Positions 33,241 to 42,740 of a stretch of 64,000 nucleotides of DNA are shown piece by piece (positions within the stretch are counted from its first letter, which is position 1; the number at the start of each line of letters is the position of its first letter). The position numbers and the translations under genes were made by a program. This DNA comes from Verrucomicrobiota bacterium. Its GTDB lineage: Bacteria > Verrucomicrobiota > Verrucomicrobiia > Limisphaerales > JAFGQR01. The notes under the pieces were generated by a model. It did no database searches. It was not told the origin of the DNA and saw nothing but the letters and a program-made list of their open reading frames with translations. The DNA lies in contig JAFGQR010000050.1 in NCBI GenBank assembly GCA_016935555.1, forward strand, positions 23,295-87,294, read 5' to 3'.

Positions 33241-35964
33241 TCAATTTCTGTTGGCGGCGAGATTGCGTTGGAGGGCCTCGAGGAACTGGCCGGTGGTGAA
33301 GGGCTTGGCCAGGAACTCGACGTTGGGGAATTGGGCTTTGACCTTCTCGGCCTGTTGCAGGCCGCTGATGGCCAGGCACCGGATATGGGCGTGCTGGCGG
33401 CGAATCAGCTTGAGGGCCGTCATCCCGCTCATCACAGGCATCATCATGTCCATGACCACCAACGCAACCGGCTCGCGCCCGTCGGCGCAGACATCCAGCG
33501 CCTCGGCGCCGTTCGCGGCGGTCAGCGGCCGATACCCGTTTTGCGCCAGCGCGCTCTTCAGGAGGTCGCGGATGGCGGGTTCGTCATCGACGGCCAGGAT
33601 GACCTCGCCGTGGCCCTGGAGCTTGGCGCGATCGGGGGGGGGCGCGGCGGTGACGTTGACGTTGCGGTCGGCGGGGAGGTGGATCTTGAAGGTGGTGCCC
33701 TGGCCGGGGACGCTGGCGACGTCCAGCACGCCGCCATGGTGTTTGACGATGGTCAGCGTGGTCGACAGGCCCAGGCCGGTGCCCTTGCCAACCTCCTTCG
33801 TGGTGAAAAAAGGCTCGAAAATCTTCTCCAGCACCTCGGGCGGCATCCCGGTGCCGGTGTCGGTCACCGAAACCAGAATGTAATCGCCCGGGGTGGCGCC
33901 GTGGAGCTGGCGGGCGGCGCCGGCGTCGAGGGTGGTGTTTTGGGCGTCGATGTGGATTTCGCCGCCCTCGGGCATGGCGTCGCGCGCGTTGACGCACAGG
34001 TTGAGGAGGACTTGGTGGAGCTGGGTGGCGTCGGCGAAGATCGGCCACAAGCCGGGGTCGAGGGTGACGCGGGTTCGAACGGTCTTGGGAAAAGTCTCGC
34101 GCATGATCTTCTCCATCTCCTTGACGAGGTGGCTGAGCTGCAGGACGGACTTTTCCCCGGCCTGGCCGCGGGCGAACGTGAGCACCTGCTTGACCATGTC
34201 GCGGCCGCGCAGGGCGCTGGACTCGATCGTGCCGAGGAGCTTGCCGGCGAGCGGATCCAGCGGTTTGGCGCGAAGCAGCTCGGCACCCATCAGGATCGGC
34301 GCCAGAACGTTGTTCAGATCGTGCGCAATGCCGCCCGCCAGCGTCCCAATGCATTCCATGCGCTGCGAACGCAGGAATTGCGCCTCGATCTTCTTCTGCT
34401 CGGTCACGTCCGTGTTGATGCACAGAATGTCGCGCGTCACCCCGTCCTCCGCGTTCACGAGCGTCCAGCGGCTGTCCACGATGATCTCCTTGCCCGCCTT
34501 GGTCTTCTGCGTCAGTTCGCCGATCCACTCCCCCTTTTTCAGGACGGCCTCGCGGGCTTTGGCGACGGCGGAGTCCTTGGGCGGGAAGAGGCGGGCGGCG
34601 AGGCCGGGGCTGGCCATTTCGGCGGCTGTCCAGCCGTAGAGGCGATTGGCGCTTTGGTTCCAATAGACGATGCGGCCGTCGGGGCTCTGAAGCAGAATGG
34701 CGTCCTGCGCCATGTCGAGCAGCGCCGCCTGGTGCCGGATCTTCTGTTCGGCTTTGCGGCGGTCGCATTCCATGTGGCGCTTTTGGACCCACCACTCGAC
34801 GGATCTGAAAATCACCGACCAGGACAGCGCCGCCGGGATCTGAACGGCCGCAACCACCATCCACGGAAACCAAAGCCGACAGGCGCTGAACAGCGCCAGC
34901 GCCGCCAACGTCACCGTCCCCACCCCCGCCAGCGACAACAGCAGCGCGTAGGGCGGACGCAACCGCGTCAGCCCGGCGCCGAACCCAAGGGCGACGAGCA
35001 GGGAGATGCCCCATTCCACAATGGGCGGCGTGCGGCGCAGCCAGTCCTGTCGCAACAGATTGAGCAGCATCGTCGCGTGAATCTCCACCGCCGGCATGAA
35101 CACAAACCGATCGCTCCAGGTCGAATACGAACTGCGCAACTCGTCGCGCCGCTCGATGAAGCTGCCGCTGATCGGCCGCGCCCCCACCAGCACATGCTTG
35201 CCCCGAAAAAAGCCCGGAGGCACCCCGTCGGGATACAGCACCTGGCTGTAGCTGACGCTCGGCACGGCCTCCGGACCGCCGTAATAGTTGATCCAACGCT
35301 CCCGCAGGCGCGCCGCCCGAGGCCGCGTCACGGGCAGACCGGCCACGCACGCCGCCTGCCACGTCAGGCTGGGATAATCCTCCAGAGGCGGCCCGTGGTA
35401 ATGCTGGCGGACGATGAAATCCGGGTCCGGCTGCAATTGGGCCAGCCCCCAGCCGGCGGCGACCCGCCGGAAGGGTTCCCGGGGAAGGGAAAGGGTGGTC
35501 AGCTCGGTCAGTTGTCCTCCCGTGAACGACTGGCCCGCCGGCGCGTAATCCGCGGCGAGCACCACGCTGCCGTGATCGCGAATCGCGTCGGCCAACGCGC
35601 GGTCGGCGGCGGGATCGGGGCCGGGATCCGTGAAGAGGATGTCGAACAGCACCAGCCTGGCGCCCTCCTGCTTGAGACGCTGCAGGAGGCGGGCATGGAT
35701 GCGGCGGTCCCAGGGGCGGTTGAAGGGCTGATCGAGATCCTTGTGGGACTTCTCGTCGACGTAGACAATCACCACGCCGCTGGTCTGGATGTTGGGGCGG
35801 GAAAACAGGGCAAGGTCAAAACACCAGTCGTAGCTGGCGCGCGTGATGGTTTTGCCAAGGTGGAAGTTGAGATGCGGCACAAAAAGCCCCAGCGCCAGCA
35901 CGAGGACAAAACCCAGGCTGCCGGCAATCCAGGACGCAGTGCGTATGCGCTTGGCGATCGCCAC
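33241..35964 (-). CDS. CHASE2 hybrid sensor histidine kinase with receiver domain
   Basis: 907 residues if started at the GTG ending at 35964; an upstream TTG at 36105 would overlap thrC. The order is: transmembrane helix at about 8-28, extracytoplasmic CHASE2 domain (about 40-330, with VVIVYVDEKSHKDL and LVLFDILFTDPG), three transmembrane helices (about 345-430), a PAS domain (about 460-575, ILLQSPDGRIVYWNQSANRL), HisKA with the phosphoacceptor His548 in GGIAHDLNN, HATPase_c with GKGTGLGLST, and a C-terminal receiver domain (VVMDMMMPVMSG; LAKPF). It is therefore a hybrid kinase with an internal acceptor Asp. Its stop is 56 bases from the convergent hisF stop. The signal sensed is unknown. 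The nearest free response regulator in the window is the NarL-type one at 44490, which is not necessarily its partner. Confidence 0.92.
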   Translation of the reverse strand: MAIAKRIRTASWIAGSLGFVLVLALGLFVPHLNFHLGKTITRASYDWCFDLALFSRPNIQTSGVVIVYVDEKSHKDLDQPFNRPWDRRIHARLLQRLKQEGARLVLFDILFTDPGPDPAADRALADAIRDHGSVVLAADYAPAGQSFTGGQLTELTTLSLPREPFRRVAAGWGLAQLQPDPDFIVRQHYHGPPLEDYPSLTWQAACVAGLPVTRPRAARLRERWINYYGGPEAVPSVSYSQVLYPDGVPPGFFRGKHVLVGARPISGSFIERRDELRSSYSTWSDRFVFMPAVEIHATMLLNLLRQDWLRRTPPIVEWGISLLVALGFGAGLTRLRPPYALLLSLAGVGTVTLAALALFSACRLWFPWMVVAAVQIPAALSWSVIFRSVEWWVQKRHMECDRRKAEQKIRHQAALLDMAQDAILLQSPDGRIVYWNQSANRLYGWTAAEMASPGLAARLFPPKDSAVAKAREAVLKKGEWIGELTQKTKAGKEIIVDSRWTLVNAEDGVTRDILCINTDVTEQKKIEAQFLRSQRMECIGTLAGGIAHDLNNVLAPILMGAELLRAKPLDPLAGKLLGTIESSALRGRDMVKQVLTFARGQAGEKSVLQLSHLVKEMEKIMRETFPKTVRTRVTLDPGLWPIFADATQLHQVLLNLCVNARDAMPEGGEIHIDAQNTTLDAGAARQLHGATPGDYILVSVTDTGTGMPPEVLEKIFEPFFTTKEVGKGTGLGLSTTLTIVKHHGGVLDVASVPGQGTTFKIHLPADRNVNVTAAPPPDRAKLQGHGEVILAVDDEPAIRDLLKSALAQNGYRPLTAANGAEALDVCADGREPVALVVMDMMMPVMSGMTALKLIRRQHAHIRCLAISGLQQAEKVKAQFPNVEFLAKPFTTGQFLEALQRNLAANRN

Positions 35965-36083
35965 TGGATTGTTTATCGAACCAAACGGCGCCAGACTGGA
36001 GGGCGTGGCGCAACCAAACCGCCCCCCGGCGCGGGGCAGGAGCGGGAACAAACCTTTGGGGTCACGGACCTTCCGACACAAAG

Positions 36084-37445
36084 CTACGCGGCCTCGTGCC
36101 GGCAAAGCAGGTAGGTCCGGAAGGCCGCGTAGTCCATGGGCAGACGATCGTAATCCTCGGCCAGGTGATCCAGCTCCGCCAGCGCAGGCGGCGCTTCCGG
36201 GGCGAGCCCCAAAATGCGCTCGATCTCCTCGGGAAACTTGGCCGGATGGGCGGTTTCAAGCACAACCGCCGGAGAACCGTCGAGCGGTTCCGCCGCCAGG
36301 TAATCGAGAAAACCGCGCCAGGCCACGGCGCCGTGCGGTTCGAGCAGCAGCTTGTGGCCCGTCCACGCCTCCCGGATGGTCGTCCGGGTCTGCGCGTCCG
36401 AAACGGACGACGAGAAAAGGTCGCGGCGCAGGGCGTCGAGGTCGGGAGCGCATTGGAGCGCGCCGTGTTCATCCATTTGTCCGCCATAGACGGCGACAAG
36501 GCGCGCCAGGTTGCTGGGGTGGCCGACGTTCATGGCGTTCGAAAGACAGTTGCGCGAGGGCTCGATCTTGGCATAGCGGCCGGTCTGCAGAAAACGCGGG
36601 AACTCGTCGTTGCCGTTGACGGGCACGACGAGGCGCTTGAGGGGCAGCCCCATCCGGCCGGCGATCACGGCGCCCATCATGTTGCCGAAATTGCCGGAAG
36701 GCACGCTGATCACCATCGGTTCGCCGGGGCGCGCGAGCCGGGAGGCGGCGTAGAAGTAATACACGGTTTGGGGCAGCAGCCGGCCGATGTTGATGGAGTT
36801 GGCGGACGAAAGGGGAAGGAAGCGCAGGTCGGGATCGGCAAACGCGCGCTTCACGAGCGCCTGGCAATCGTCGAACTTCCCCTCCAGCGCGATCGTGCGA
36901 ATGTTGTCGCGGAGCGTGGTCATTTGTTTGCGCTGGCGGTCGCTGACCTCCCCGATGGGAAACAGCACCCACACCCGAATGCCCTCCACGCCGTGAAACG
37001 CGCTGGCCACCGCCGACCCCGTGTCGCCGCTGGTGGCGGTGAGAATGGTCAGCGACTGCCGCCGTTCCCGCAGAAAGTGTCCAATCCAGCGCGCCATCAT
37101 CCGGGCGGCGAAATCCTTGAACGAGGCGGTCGGCCCCCGGTCAAGCCGCAGGACGTGAACGCGGCCGTGGACGGGCTGGATCGGCACGTCGAAGGTGTAG
37201 GCATCGCGGCACAACTGGGCCAGCATCGCCGGCTCGAGCACGCCCTCGGCATAGGGGCGCAGCACGCGGAACGCGACTTCGGGGTAGGGGAGGCGCGCGA
37301 AGGCGGCGAGTTCGGAGGGCGCCAGGCGCGGAAACGCTTCGGGCAGATATAAGCCGCAATCAGGCGCCTGGCCGGTCAGCAGCGCCTCGCGCAGGTCGAC
37401 GGCCCGGGCTCGTCGGTTGGTGCTGTGGAAACGCAGCGGGACCAT
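36084..37445 (-). CDS. thrC: Threonine synthase
   Basis: 453 residues. A PLP-dependent beta/gamma-replacement enzyme that turns O-phosphohomoserine into threonine. The PLP Lys is Lys110 in TASFKDFAARM. Other blocks are LTATSGDTGSAVASAF, the SSANSINIGRLLPQTVYYF segment and SVPSGNFGNMMGA, the usual phosphate-cradling and substrate motifs of the longer ThrC type. The start codon is eight bases after the stop of the homoserine dehydrogenase gene on the same strand, so hom-thrC form an operon for the last steps of threonine synthesis; a homoserine kinase is not present here. Confidence 0.95.
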   Translation of the reverse strand: MVPLRFHSTNRRARAVDLREALLTGQAPDCGLYLPEAFPRLAPSELAAFARLPYPEVAFRVLRPYAEGVLEPAMLAQLCRDAYTFDVPIQPVHGRVHVLRLDRGPTASFKDFAARMMARWIGHFLRERRQSLTILTATSGDTGSAVASAFHGVEGIRVWVLFPIGEVSDRQRKQMTTLRDNIRTIALEGKFDDCQALVKRAFADPDLRFLPLSSANSINIGRLLPQTVYYFYAASRLARPGEPMVISVPSGNFGNMMGAVIAGRMGLPLKRLVVPVNGNDEFPRFLQTGRYAKIEPSRNCLSNAMNVGHPSNLARLVAVYGGQMDEHGALQCAPDLDALRRDLFSSSVSDAQTRTTIREAWTGHKLLLEPHGAVAWRGFLDYLAAEPLDGSPAVVLETAHPAKFPEEIERILGLAPEAPPALAELDHLAEDYDRLPMDYAAFRTYLLCRHEAA

Positions 37446-37453
37446 GCGGACCG

Positions 37454-38776
37454 TCAGTTGAAATTCTCCACCCGCACCATGACCGGCGACGCCTTGACCG
37501 CCGCAAGACGCCCGATCCGCGCCAGCGCGCGCCGCATGGCGTCGTCGGTGGCGTCGTGGGTCATCAGAATCAGCGGCACGCTCCGGCCCTCATGCCCCTC
37601 CGGCTGGATGACGGAGGAGATGCCGATGCGGGTCCGGCCGAGGATGGCGGCGATCTGGGCCAGCACCCCGGGGCGGTCGATCACATCCAGACGCAGATAG
37701 TAGGGCGAAACCGCCTCGCCGATCGGCAGCACCGCGCCGCCCGGAGCATGACACACAAACGGCGGCACGCGCCTCTGGCTCTGGTGCGCCAAATCCAGCG
37801 CCGCATCCGCCATGTCGCTCAACACCGCGCTGGCCGTCGCGTCCTTCCCCGCCCCGCGCCCGTAAAACAGGGTGTCGCCCACCACGTCGCCCCGGGCGAA
37901 CACGGCGTTGAAGACGCCATGGACGTTTGCCAGCACATGGGTGTTGGGAATCAACGCCGGATACACCGACACCTGGATGCGTGCAGCCGGCCGCGCGGCT
38001 CTGGGGGGAGGCGCCTGTTTGACGATGCCGAGGAGTTTGATGGTGTAGCCCAGCTGCCCCGCATACTGCATGTCCAGCCGGGTGATGGCGCGAATGCCCT
38101 CGACATGGATGTGTTTCGGGTTCACCCAGAACCCGTGCGCCAGCGACGCGAGGATGCCCGTCTTGTGCTGGCTGTCGCAGCCGTCGATGTCCAGCGACGG
38201 CTCGGCTTCGGCATAACCCAGGCGCTGCGCCTCCGCCAGGACCTCGCCGAACTCGGCCCCCTCGAGTTTCATCCGGCTCAGGATGTAGTTGCAGGTGCCG
38301 TTGACGATGCCGTAAAGATGCGTGATCCGGTTGCCCACAAAGCCTTCGCGCAGCGACTTGATGATCGGAATGCCCCCCGCCACGCTCGCCTCGTAATACA
38401 GGTTCGCCCCATGCCGGCCCGCCGCGGCAAACAACTCCTCGCCATGCGCCGACAGCAACGCCTTGTTCGCCGTCACCACCGGTTTGCCCAGCCTCAGCGC
38501 CGCCAGCACCATGGAGCGCGCCACGGTCGTGCCCCCCACCAGCTCGATCACCATCTCCACCTTCGAATCCTCAACAACCGAACGCCAGTCCGTCGTCAGC
38601 AGCGACCGATCGATGGCGTAGGGCCGAGGCTCGTCATACGCCTTGACCGCAATGCTCCGAAACCGCAGACGCAGCCCCAGCCGCGAGGCCATCAGCGCGC
38701 CGTTGCGCCGCCAGGCGTGAAATACCCCGCTGCCCACCGTGCCCCCGCCTATCATCCCAACATTGATCTGCCGCAT
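37454..38776 (-). CDS. hom: Homoserine dehydrogenase with C-terminal ACT domain
   Basis: 440 residues from the ATG ending at 38776 (MRQINVGMIGGGTVGSGV); an in-frame start 15 codons upstream is less likely. It reduces aspartate semialdehyde to homoserine with NAD(P)H. The nucleotide-binding GGGTVG loop is at residues 10-15. The middle domain has VVTANKALL (catalytic Lys near 100), YEASVAGGIPII and GIVNGTCNYILSRM, followed by EPSLDIDGCDSQHK. The C-terminal ACT domain (about 355-440, LRLDVIDRPGVLAQIAAILG) is the usual site of threonine feedback. First gene of the hom-thrC operon. Confidence 0.95.
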   Translation of the reverse strand: MRQINVGMIGGGTVGSGVFHAWRRNGALMASRLGLRLRFRSIAVKAYDEPRPYAIDRSLLTTDWRSVVEDSKVEMVIELVGGTTVARSMVLAALRLGKPVVTANKALLSAHGEELFAAAGRHGANLYYEASVAGGIPIIKSLREGFVGNRITHLYGIVNGTCNYILSRMKLEGAEFGEVLAEAQRLGYAEAEPSLDIDGCDSQHKTGILASLAHGFWVNPKHIHVEGIRAITRLDMQYAGQLGYTIKLLGIVKQAPPPRAARPAARIQVSVYPALIPNTHVLANVHGVFNAVFARGDVVGDTLFYGRGAGKDATASAVLSDMADAALDLAHQSQRRVPPFVCHAPGGAVLPIGEAVSPYYLRLDVIDRPGVLAQIAAILGRTRIGISSVIQPEGHEGRSVPLILMTHDATDDAMRRALARIGRLAAVKASPVMVRVENFN

Positions 38777-38966
38777 AGAATGGCGAAAGCTTGTCTCATG
38801 CCGCCTGCCGCGACAAATCAAATCAACCCGGGGCCGCCCCCGCCCGGATCACCGAAACCGCCTGCGCCCCAGCGGGCCCTTCCGCCCGAAACCGTCCTCC
38901 GCAACCCACGCACGCCCGGCACCGCTCCTGGTCCCCCGCCGCCTCCCCTTCCCGGCAATGCCCGCC

Positions 38967-40325
38967 TTATTCCAGACGCTCGATTTCCCTCAGCTCGCTC
39001 AACGGCAGCCGCCAGGGGCCCAGGGCGGGCTCGTCCAGCTCCACTTCGTTCCAGCCCAGCGACACCCCGCGGCCGAGCAGGACGGAGCCCCCCACGGTGC
39101 GGACCCGGTATTGCGGGCGCATGGGGCGGACCTTGCGCAGCACGACCGTAATGATCTCCTGGTTCACATCGTAGGAACGCAGCCCGTACAGCACGGAACT
39201 GATCGTCACCCGATCGTTCCGAAGGCCGCGGAACTCCCCGTCGACAAGATCGCCGGAAGTCAGCAACACCCCCGCCCGACCCGTGGCGACCTTCGACGCC
39301 AGGGCCGGCGGCAACCAGCGGAACAGGAGAAACGCCACCTTCGACATGCCAATCACCGGATGACGCAGCGTGCCCGCCATCGTCAGGCGCGCTTCGTCGG
39401 CGCTGTGAATGCGCCCCACCACCGTCGAACCGCTCGCCAGCCCGATGCGGGGTTCAAAGGCGCTCAGCCGCACCGACGGCGCCTCCCGGATGTGCCCGAA
39501 CACGGCCACCCCGGCACGGCCCGGCACGTCGCCCGCTGCCGCCACCCCCACCTGGAGCGTGTCACTCATGGCCAGCGTCACCTCTCCCTCCGAATGCCAT
39601 TGAATCCCGCCGCGCGAGTGCAGCGCCGTGAACGTGTTCCCCAGCCGCTTCAACTTGAACCACCCCGGCACACGCGCCTTCGCCGGATCCACCCGCGACG
39701 TGCCCCCACCCCGCACCCGACGCGCCTGAAACACACCGCCCGGCCGGCTCACCCCCCAATACACATTCGGCGCGCCCGCATCCAAACCGTCCCGCATCAT
39801 CACCCCCGCCTGCGCCGCCCCCGTCCGCCGCCCCGTCGCATGAAGCCGCGCCACGATTTCACTGTCGCCACGGACCGTTTTATACAGGAAATGACACGCG
39901 TCCTCCCCGCCGCGCATTCCCCCACCCGAACTCCACAGCCGAAATCCGTGGCGCTCCCGGACCGCCCCGCCCGGTGGCGCGGTCTGGCCGACGTCCTGGC
40001 TGCGCCAGGGCCAAGGCAATGCCAGACCCGCCGGCTCCGCCCCGCCAGCCGCACCTGCGGAGGCCGGCGCGCTGTCGTGGAACTGCATGCCGCGCCAGTT
40101 CGTCGAAGCCACCTGAACAATCCGTCCCGCGTCCGCATCGATGATCCGGATCGCACCGGCGGCCAGCCGGACATGGCCCCGATGCACCCCTCCCTCGAGG
40201 GTGGTCACCTCGCCCAGCCGGGCCGTCAACGCGGTCGCCCCCGCCAGACACAACCCGACTCCCAGCCACGCGCACCGCGTCGCGGGCAGCCCACGGGGTC
40301 CCCGTTGATGTCGCTGGCCAGTCAA
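38967..40325 (-). CDS. Exported protein of unknown function with DUF1349-like beta-sandwich
   Basis: 452 residues with a TTG start; I see no better one, so the N-terminus is uncertain. A hydrophobic stretch near residues 18-35 (CAWLGVGLCLAGATAL) suggests a signal peptide or anchor. An N-terminal beta-rich part has LEGGVHRGHVRLAAGAIRI. In the middle (about 130-270) GFRLWSSGGGM ... CHFLYKTVRGDSEIVARLH ... AAQAGVMMRDGL ... GWFKLKRLGNTFTAL is the pattern of concanavalin-like DUF1349 domains. The C-terminal part repeats strand motifs of the type GDLVDGEFRGLRNDRVTISS and ends LPLSELREIERLE, which resembles the segments on verrucomicrobial surface proteins that describe layered beta folds. Function unknown; surface glycan binding is only a guess. 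It is divergent from the phospholipase-D-type gene. Confidence 0.7.
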   Translation of the reverse strand: MTGQRHQRGPRGLPATRCAWLGVGLCLAGATALTARLGEVTTLEGGVHRGHVRLAAGAIRIIDADAGRIVQVASTNWRGMQFHDSAPASAGAAGGAEPAGLALPWPWRSQDVGQTAPPGGAVRERHGFRLWSSGGGMRGGEDACHFLYKTVRGDSEIVARLHATGRRTGAAQAGVMMRDGLDAGAPNVYWGVSRPGGVFQARRVRGGGTSRVDPAKARVPGWFKLKRLGNTFTALHSRGGIQWHSEGEVTLAMSDTLQVGVAAAGDVPGRAGVAVFGHIREAPSVRLSAFEPRIGLASGSTVVGRIHSADEARLTMAGTLRHPVIGMSKVAFLLFRWLPPALASKVATGRAGVLLTSGDLVDGEFRGLRNDRVTISSVLYGLRSYDVNQEIITVVLRKVRPMRPQYRVRTVGGSVLLGRGVSLGWNEVELDEPALGPWRLPLSELREIERLE

Positions 40326-40430
40326 TGCCGGTGGTTAGACACGAGCAAACACCCGGGATCACGCCCGTTCACACGGCGCGACCGCCGAGTTTGACAGTCG
40401 CGGAGGCCCTTGCCTACCCTGCGCGGCGTC

Positions 40431-42560
40431 ATGCACCGGCCACAGCCGACTCACTCCCCGCCCCGGACACGGCCCAGCGCCCCGGGCGGTGCGCGGCCGT
40501 GGCACGGCGGGCGGCAGGGGCGCTGGGCCGGCGCTTTGGCGGCCGCGGCGTGCCTGCTGGCCGGCGCAAGCCTGCCGGCCGCCACACCTGCCGGCAAGTC
40601 GCGCACGGTGGAGCAACTGCAGAATGCCGGGGTCTGGGCCGAACCGCGCGCGTTCGTGCGCGGCAACAATGTGCGGATCTATTACGCGCTGGACGGGCGG
40701 CCGACGGTGTTCAAGGCCGAGTGGCAGCGCGCGCGGATCGAGGGCCGGGATTACACCTACCGGCTGGCGGAACTCGAATACGACCAGAGCCCGCCCCGTC
40801 TGCCGAGGCCGGACGGGCTGTGGCACGAGGCCACGGTGCTGGGGCAGGCGGAGTGGGAACAATGGGCCCGCGACGCCGCGGAGTGGCTGACGGGCCCGGC
40901 GCCGTGGCAGGGAACATTCCTGCAACTTCTCGACACCGAGCGGGTGCTCTACCGCGACGAGACCGGAGCCACGCGGGTTGCGGCTCCCGATGCCGTGCCG
41001 GCGCGGGTGGCCATCCGCCAGCGCTACAACGCCCAGGAATTCGCCACCACCTTGTCGCGCCTGTTCGAGACCTCCCTGGGATCGCCGGCGGCCCGCCAAC
41101 GGTTCTTTGTCCTCGTGGATGCGCAGGCAGCCCGGATTCTGCGGTTCATCCTCCTGGATACCGCCAAGCGCCGCTGCGTCCTCCTCTACGCGCCGCGAGT
41201 CGCCTACGATCCCCAGGGCGGTCCGCAAATCCTCACCTCCGCGCGCATGGTGACCTCGTTTCTGCTCGAAAGCCACGGCGTCGCCCTCCTGAAAAACCCG
41301 GTCTCGGCCCTGGGACGGTTGCTGAACGTGACGCTGCGCGGCGTGATGGGACTGCTCGACACCGGCCTGCCGTCGTTCAAGACGCCCCCGCCCCCGGTCG
41401 CGGATCGTCCCGGGATGGACCTGGAGGCGTGGGAGGCCCGGCTCGACGGCCTGGGAGCCGCCCGGGACCGCGGCGCGCTGCGCCTGCTCGTCAACGGCGA
41501 GCAGTTCTTCCCCGCCTTCCAACGCCGCGTCGCCCAAGCCCGCCGCGGCGTCGACATCCTCGTGTGCATCTTTGACCGCGACGACATCGCGGTCGACATC
41601 GCCGACTTCCTGAAAGCACGCTCCGCCGACGTGCCCGTCCGCGTCATCCTCGACCGGATGAACTCCCACGGGGCCGGCAACACCCCGCCCGCCACCCCCA
41701 TGCGCGGCCAGTTCGTGCCCCCAGCCTCCATCGGCGCCTACCTCGAACGCGACTCGCAGGTGCGCGTCCGGCCCTTTCTCAACCCCTGGTTCACCAGCGA
41801 GCACGCGAAGCTTTATCTGGTCGACGGCGACCATGCGTACCTCGGCGGCATGAACCTCGGGAGGGAATACCGCCACGAATGGCACGATCTCATGGTCGAA
41901 GTCACCGGACCCGTCGTCGCCCACTTCCAGCACGACTTCGCCAAAGCCTGGGCCCACGCCGGCCTCCTCGGCGACCTGGCCTACGCCACCCAGGCCCTCT
42001 TCGGCCCCCGCCCCACGCCCCCGCCCGCCTCCGACGGCAACTGGCCCATGCTCCGCCGCCTCTACACCCGCACCGGCAGGCCCCAAATCCGTCGCGCGGT
42101 CTTGGACGCCTTGGACCGCGCCCGGCAGCGTGTCTACATGGAGAACCCCTACCCCTACGACAACCGAATCGTCGGCGCCCTCGCCCGTGCCCGCCACCGC
42201 GGCGTCGATGTCCGCATGGTCCTGCCCAGCAGCGCGGATTTCACCGGAGCCGACCGCAGCAATTGCGTGACGGCCAACTACCTCCTCAAACACGGCGTGC
42301 GCGTCTTTGTCTACCCGGGCATGACCCACGTCAAAGCCCTCCTGGTCGACGGATGGGCCTGCCTTGGCTCCGCCAACTTCAACCGGCTCAGCATGCAGTT
42401 CAACCACGAACTGAACCTCGCCACCTCCCACCCGCCCACCGTCGAGTCCCTCCGCCGCGAACTGTTCGAGGTGGACTTCGCCAAATCCCGCGAGATCAGG
42501 CAGCCCATCCGGGTCAGTTGGACCGATCACGTCGCCGAATACATCCTCAACCACTTCTGA
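40431..42560 (+). CDS. Phospholipase D/cardiolipin-synthase-like protein, exported
   Basis: 709 residues from the ATG at 40431. The leader is Pro/Arg-rich, then a hydrophobic segment (WAGALAAAACLLAGASLPAA) that is a signal peptide or anchor. Residues about 40-330 form an unrecognised N-terminal domain. The PLD domain follows, with two HKD motifs: HAKLYLVDGDHAYLGGMN near 460 and HVKALLVDGWACLGSANFNR near 635. Both keep His, Lys and Asp, so a phosphatidyl-transferase or phospholipase activity is likely. Cardiolipin synthases share this two-motif layout but are usually about 480 residues, membrane-bound and without the large N-terminal domain. The intergenic stretch behind it (42561-42740) is extremely C-rich and separates it from convergent lpxB. 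Confidence 0.85.
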   Translation: MHRPQPTHSPPRTRPSAPGGARPWHGGRQGRWAGALAAAACLLAGASLPAATPAGKSRTVEQLQNAGVWAEPRAFVRGNNVRIYYALDGRPTVFKAEWQRARIEGRDYTYRLAELEYDQSPPRLPRPDGLWHEATVLGQAEWEQWARDAAEWLTGPAPWQGTFLQLLDTERVLYRDETGATRVAAPDAVPARVAIRQRYNAQEFATTLSRLFETSLGSPAARQRFFVLVDAQAARILRFILLDTAKRRCVLLYAPRVAYDPQGGPQILTSARMVTSFLLESHGVALLKNPVSALGRLLNVTLRGVMGLLDTGLPSFKTPPPPVADRPGMDLEAWEARLDGLGAARDRGALRLLVNGEQFFPAFQRRVAQARRGVDILVCIFDRDDIAVDIADFLKARSADVPVRVILDRMNSHGAGNTPPATPMRGQFVPPASIGAYLERDSQVRVRPFLNPWFTSEHAKLYLVDGDHAYLGGMNLGREYRHEWHDLMVEVTGPVVAHFQHDFAKAWAHAGLLGDLAYATQALFGPRPTPPPASDGNWPMLRRLYTRTGRPQIRRAVLDALDRARQRVYMENPYPYDNRIVGALARARHRGVDVRMVLPSSADFTGADRSNCVTANYLLKHGVRVFVYPGMTHVKALLVDGWACLGSANFNRLSMQFNHELNLATSHPPTVESLRRELFEVDFAKSREIRQPIRVSWTDHVAEYILNHF

Positions 42561-42740
42561 TTCCCCCCGCCCCCCCCCCGCCGCAAAGCGCCTCCGCCCA
42601 GTCCCCCCCGCCCCCCCCCACGCACCTCGGGCGCGCCTGCCGGCGCGGAGCATCCCCATCGGCGCCCAATCCCCCCGACGCATCGCCTGCCAGACCCCAT
42701 ACCCACGCCGGAAGCGCCCCCGGGATAATCGCCGGTGTCG

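Noticed and set aside
32899..36114. 1071-codon plus-strand frame opposite the hybrid kinase
   Set aside because: It is antisense to clear CHASE2, PAS, HisKA and receiver motifs, and its product is rich in Arg, Pro, Gln and His without domains.
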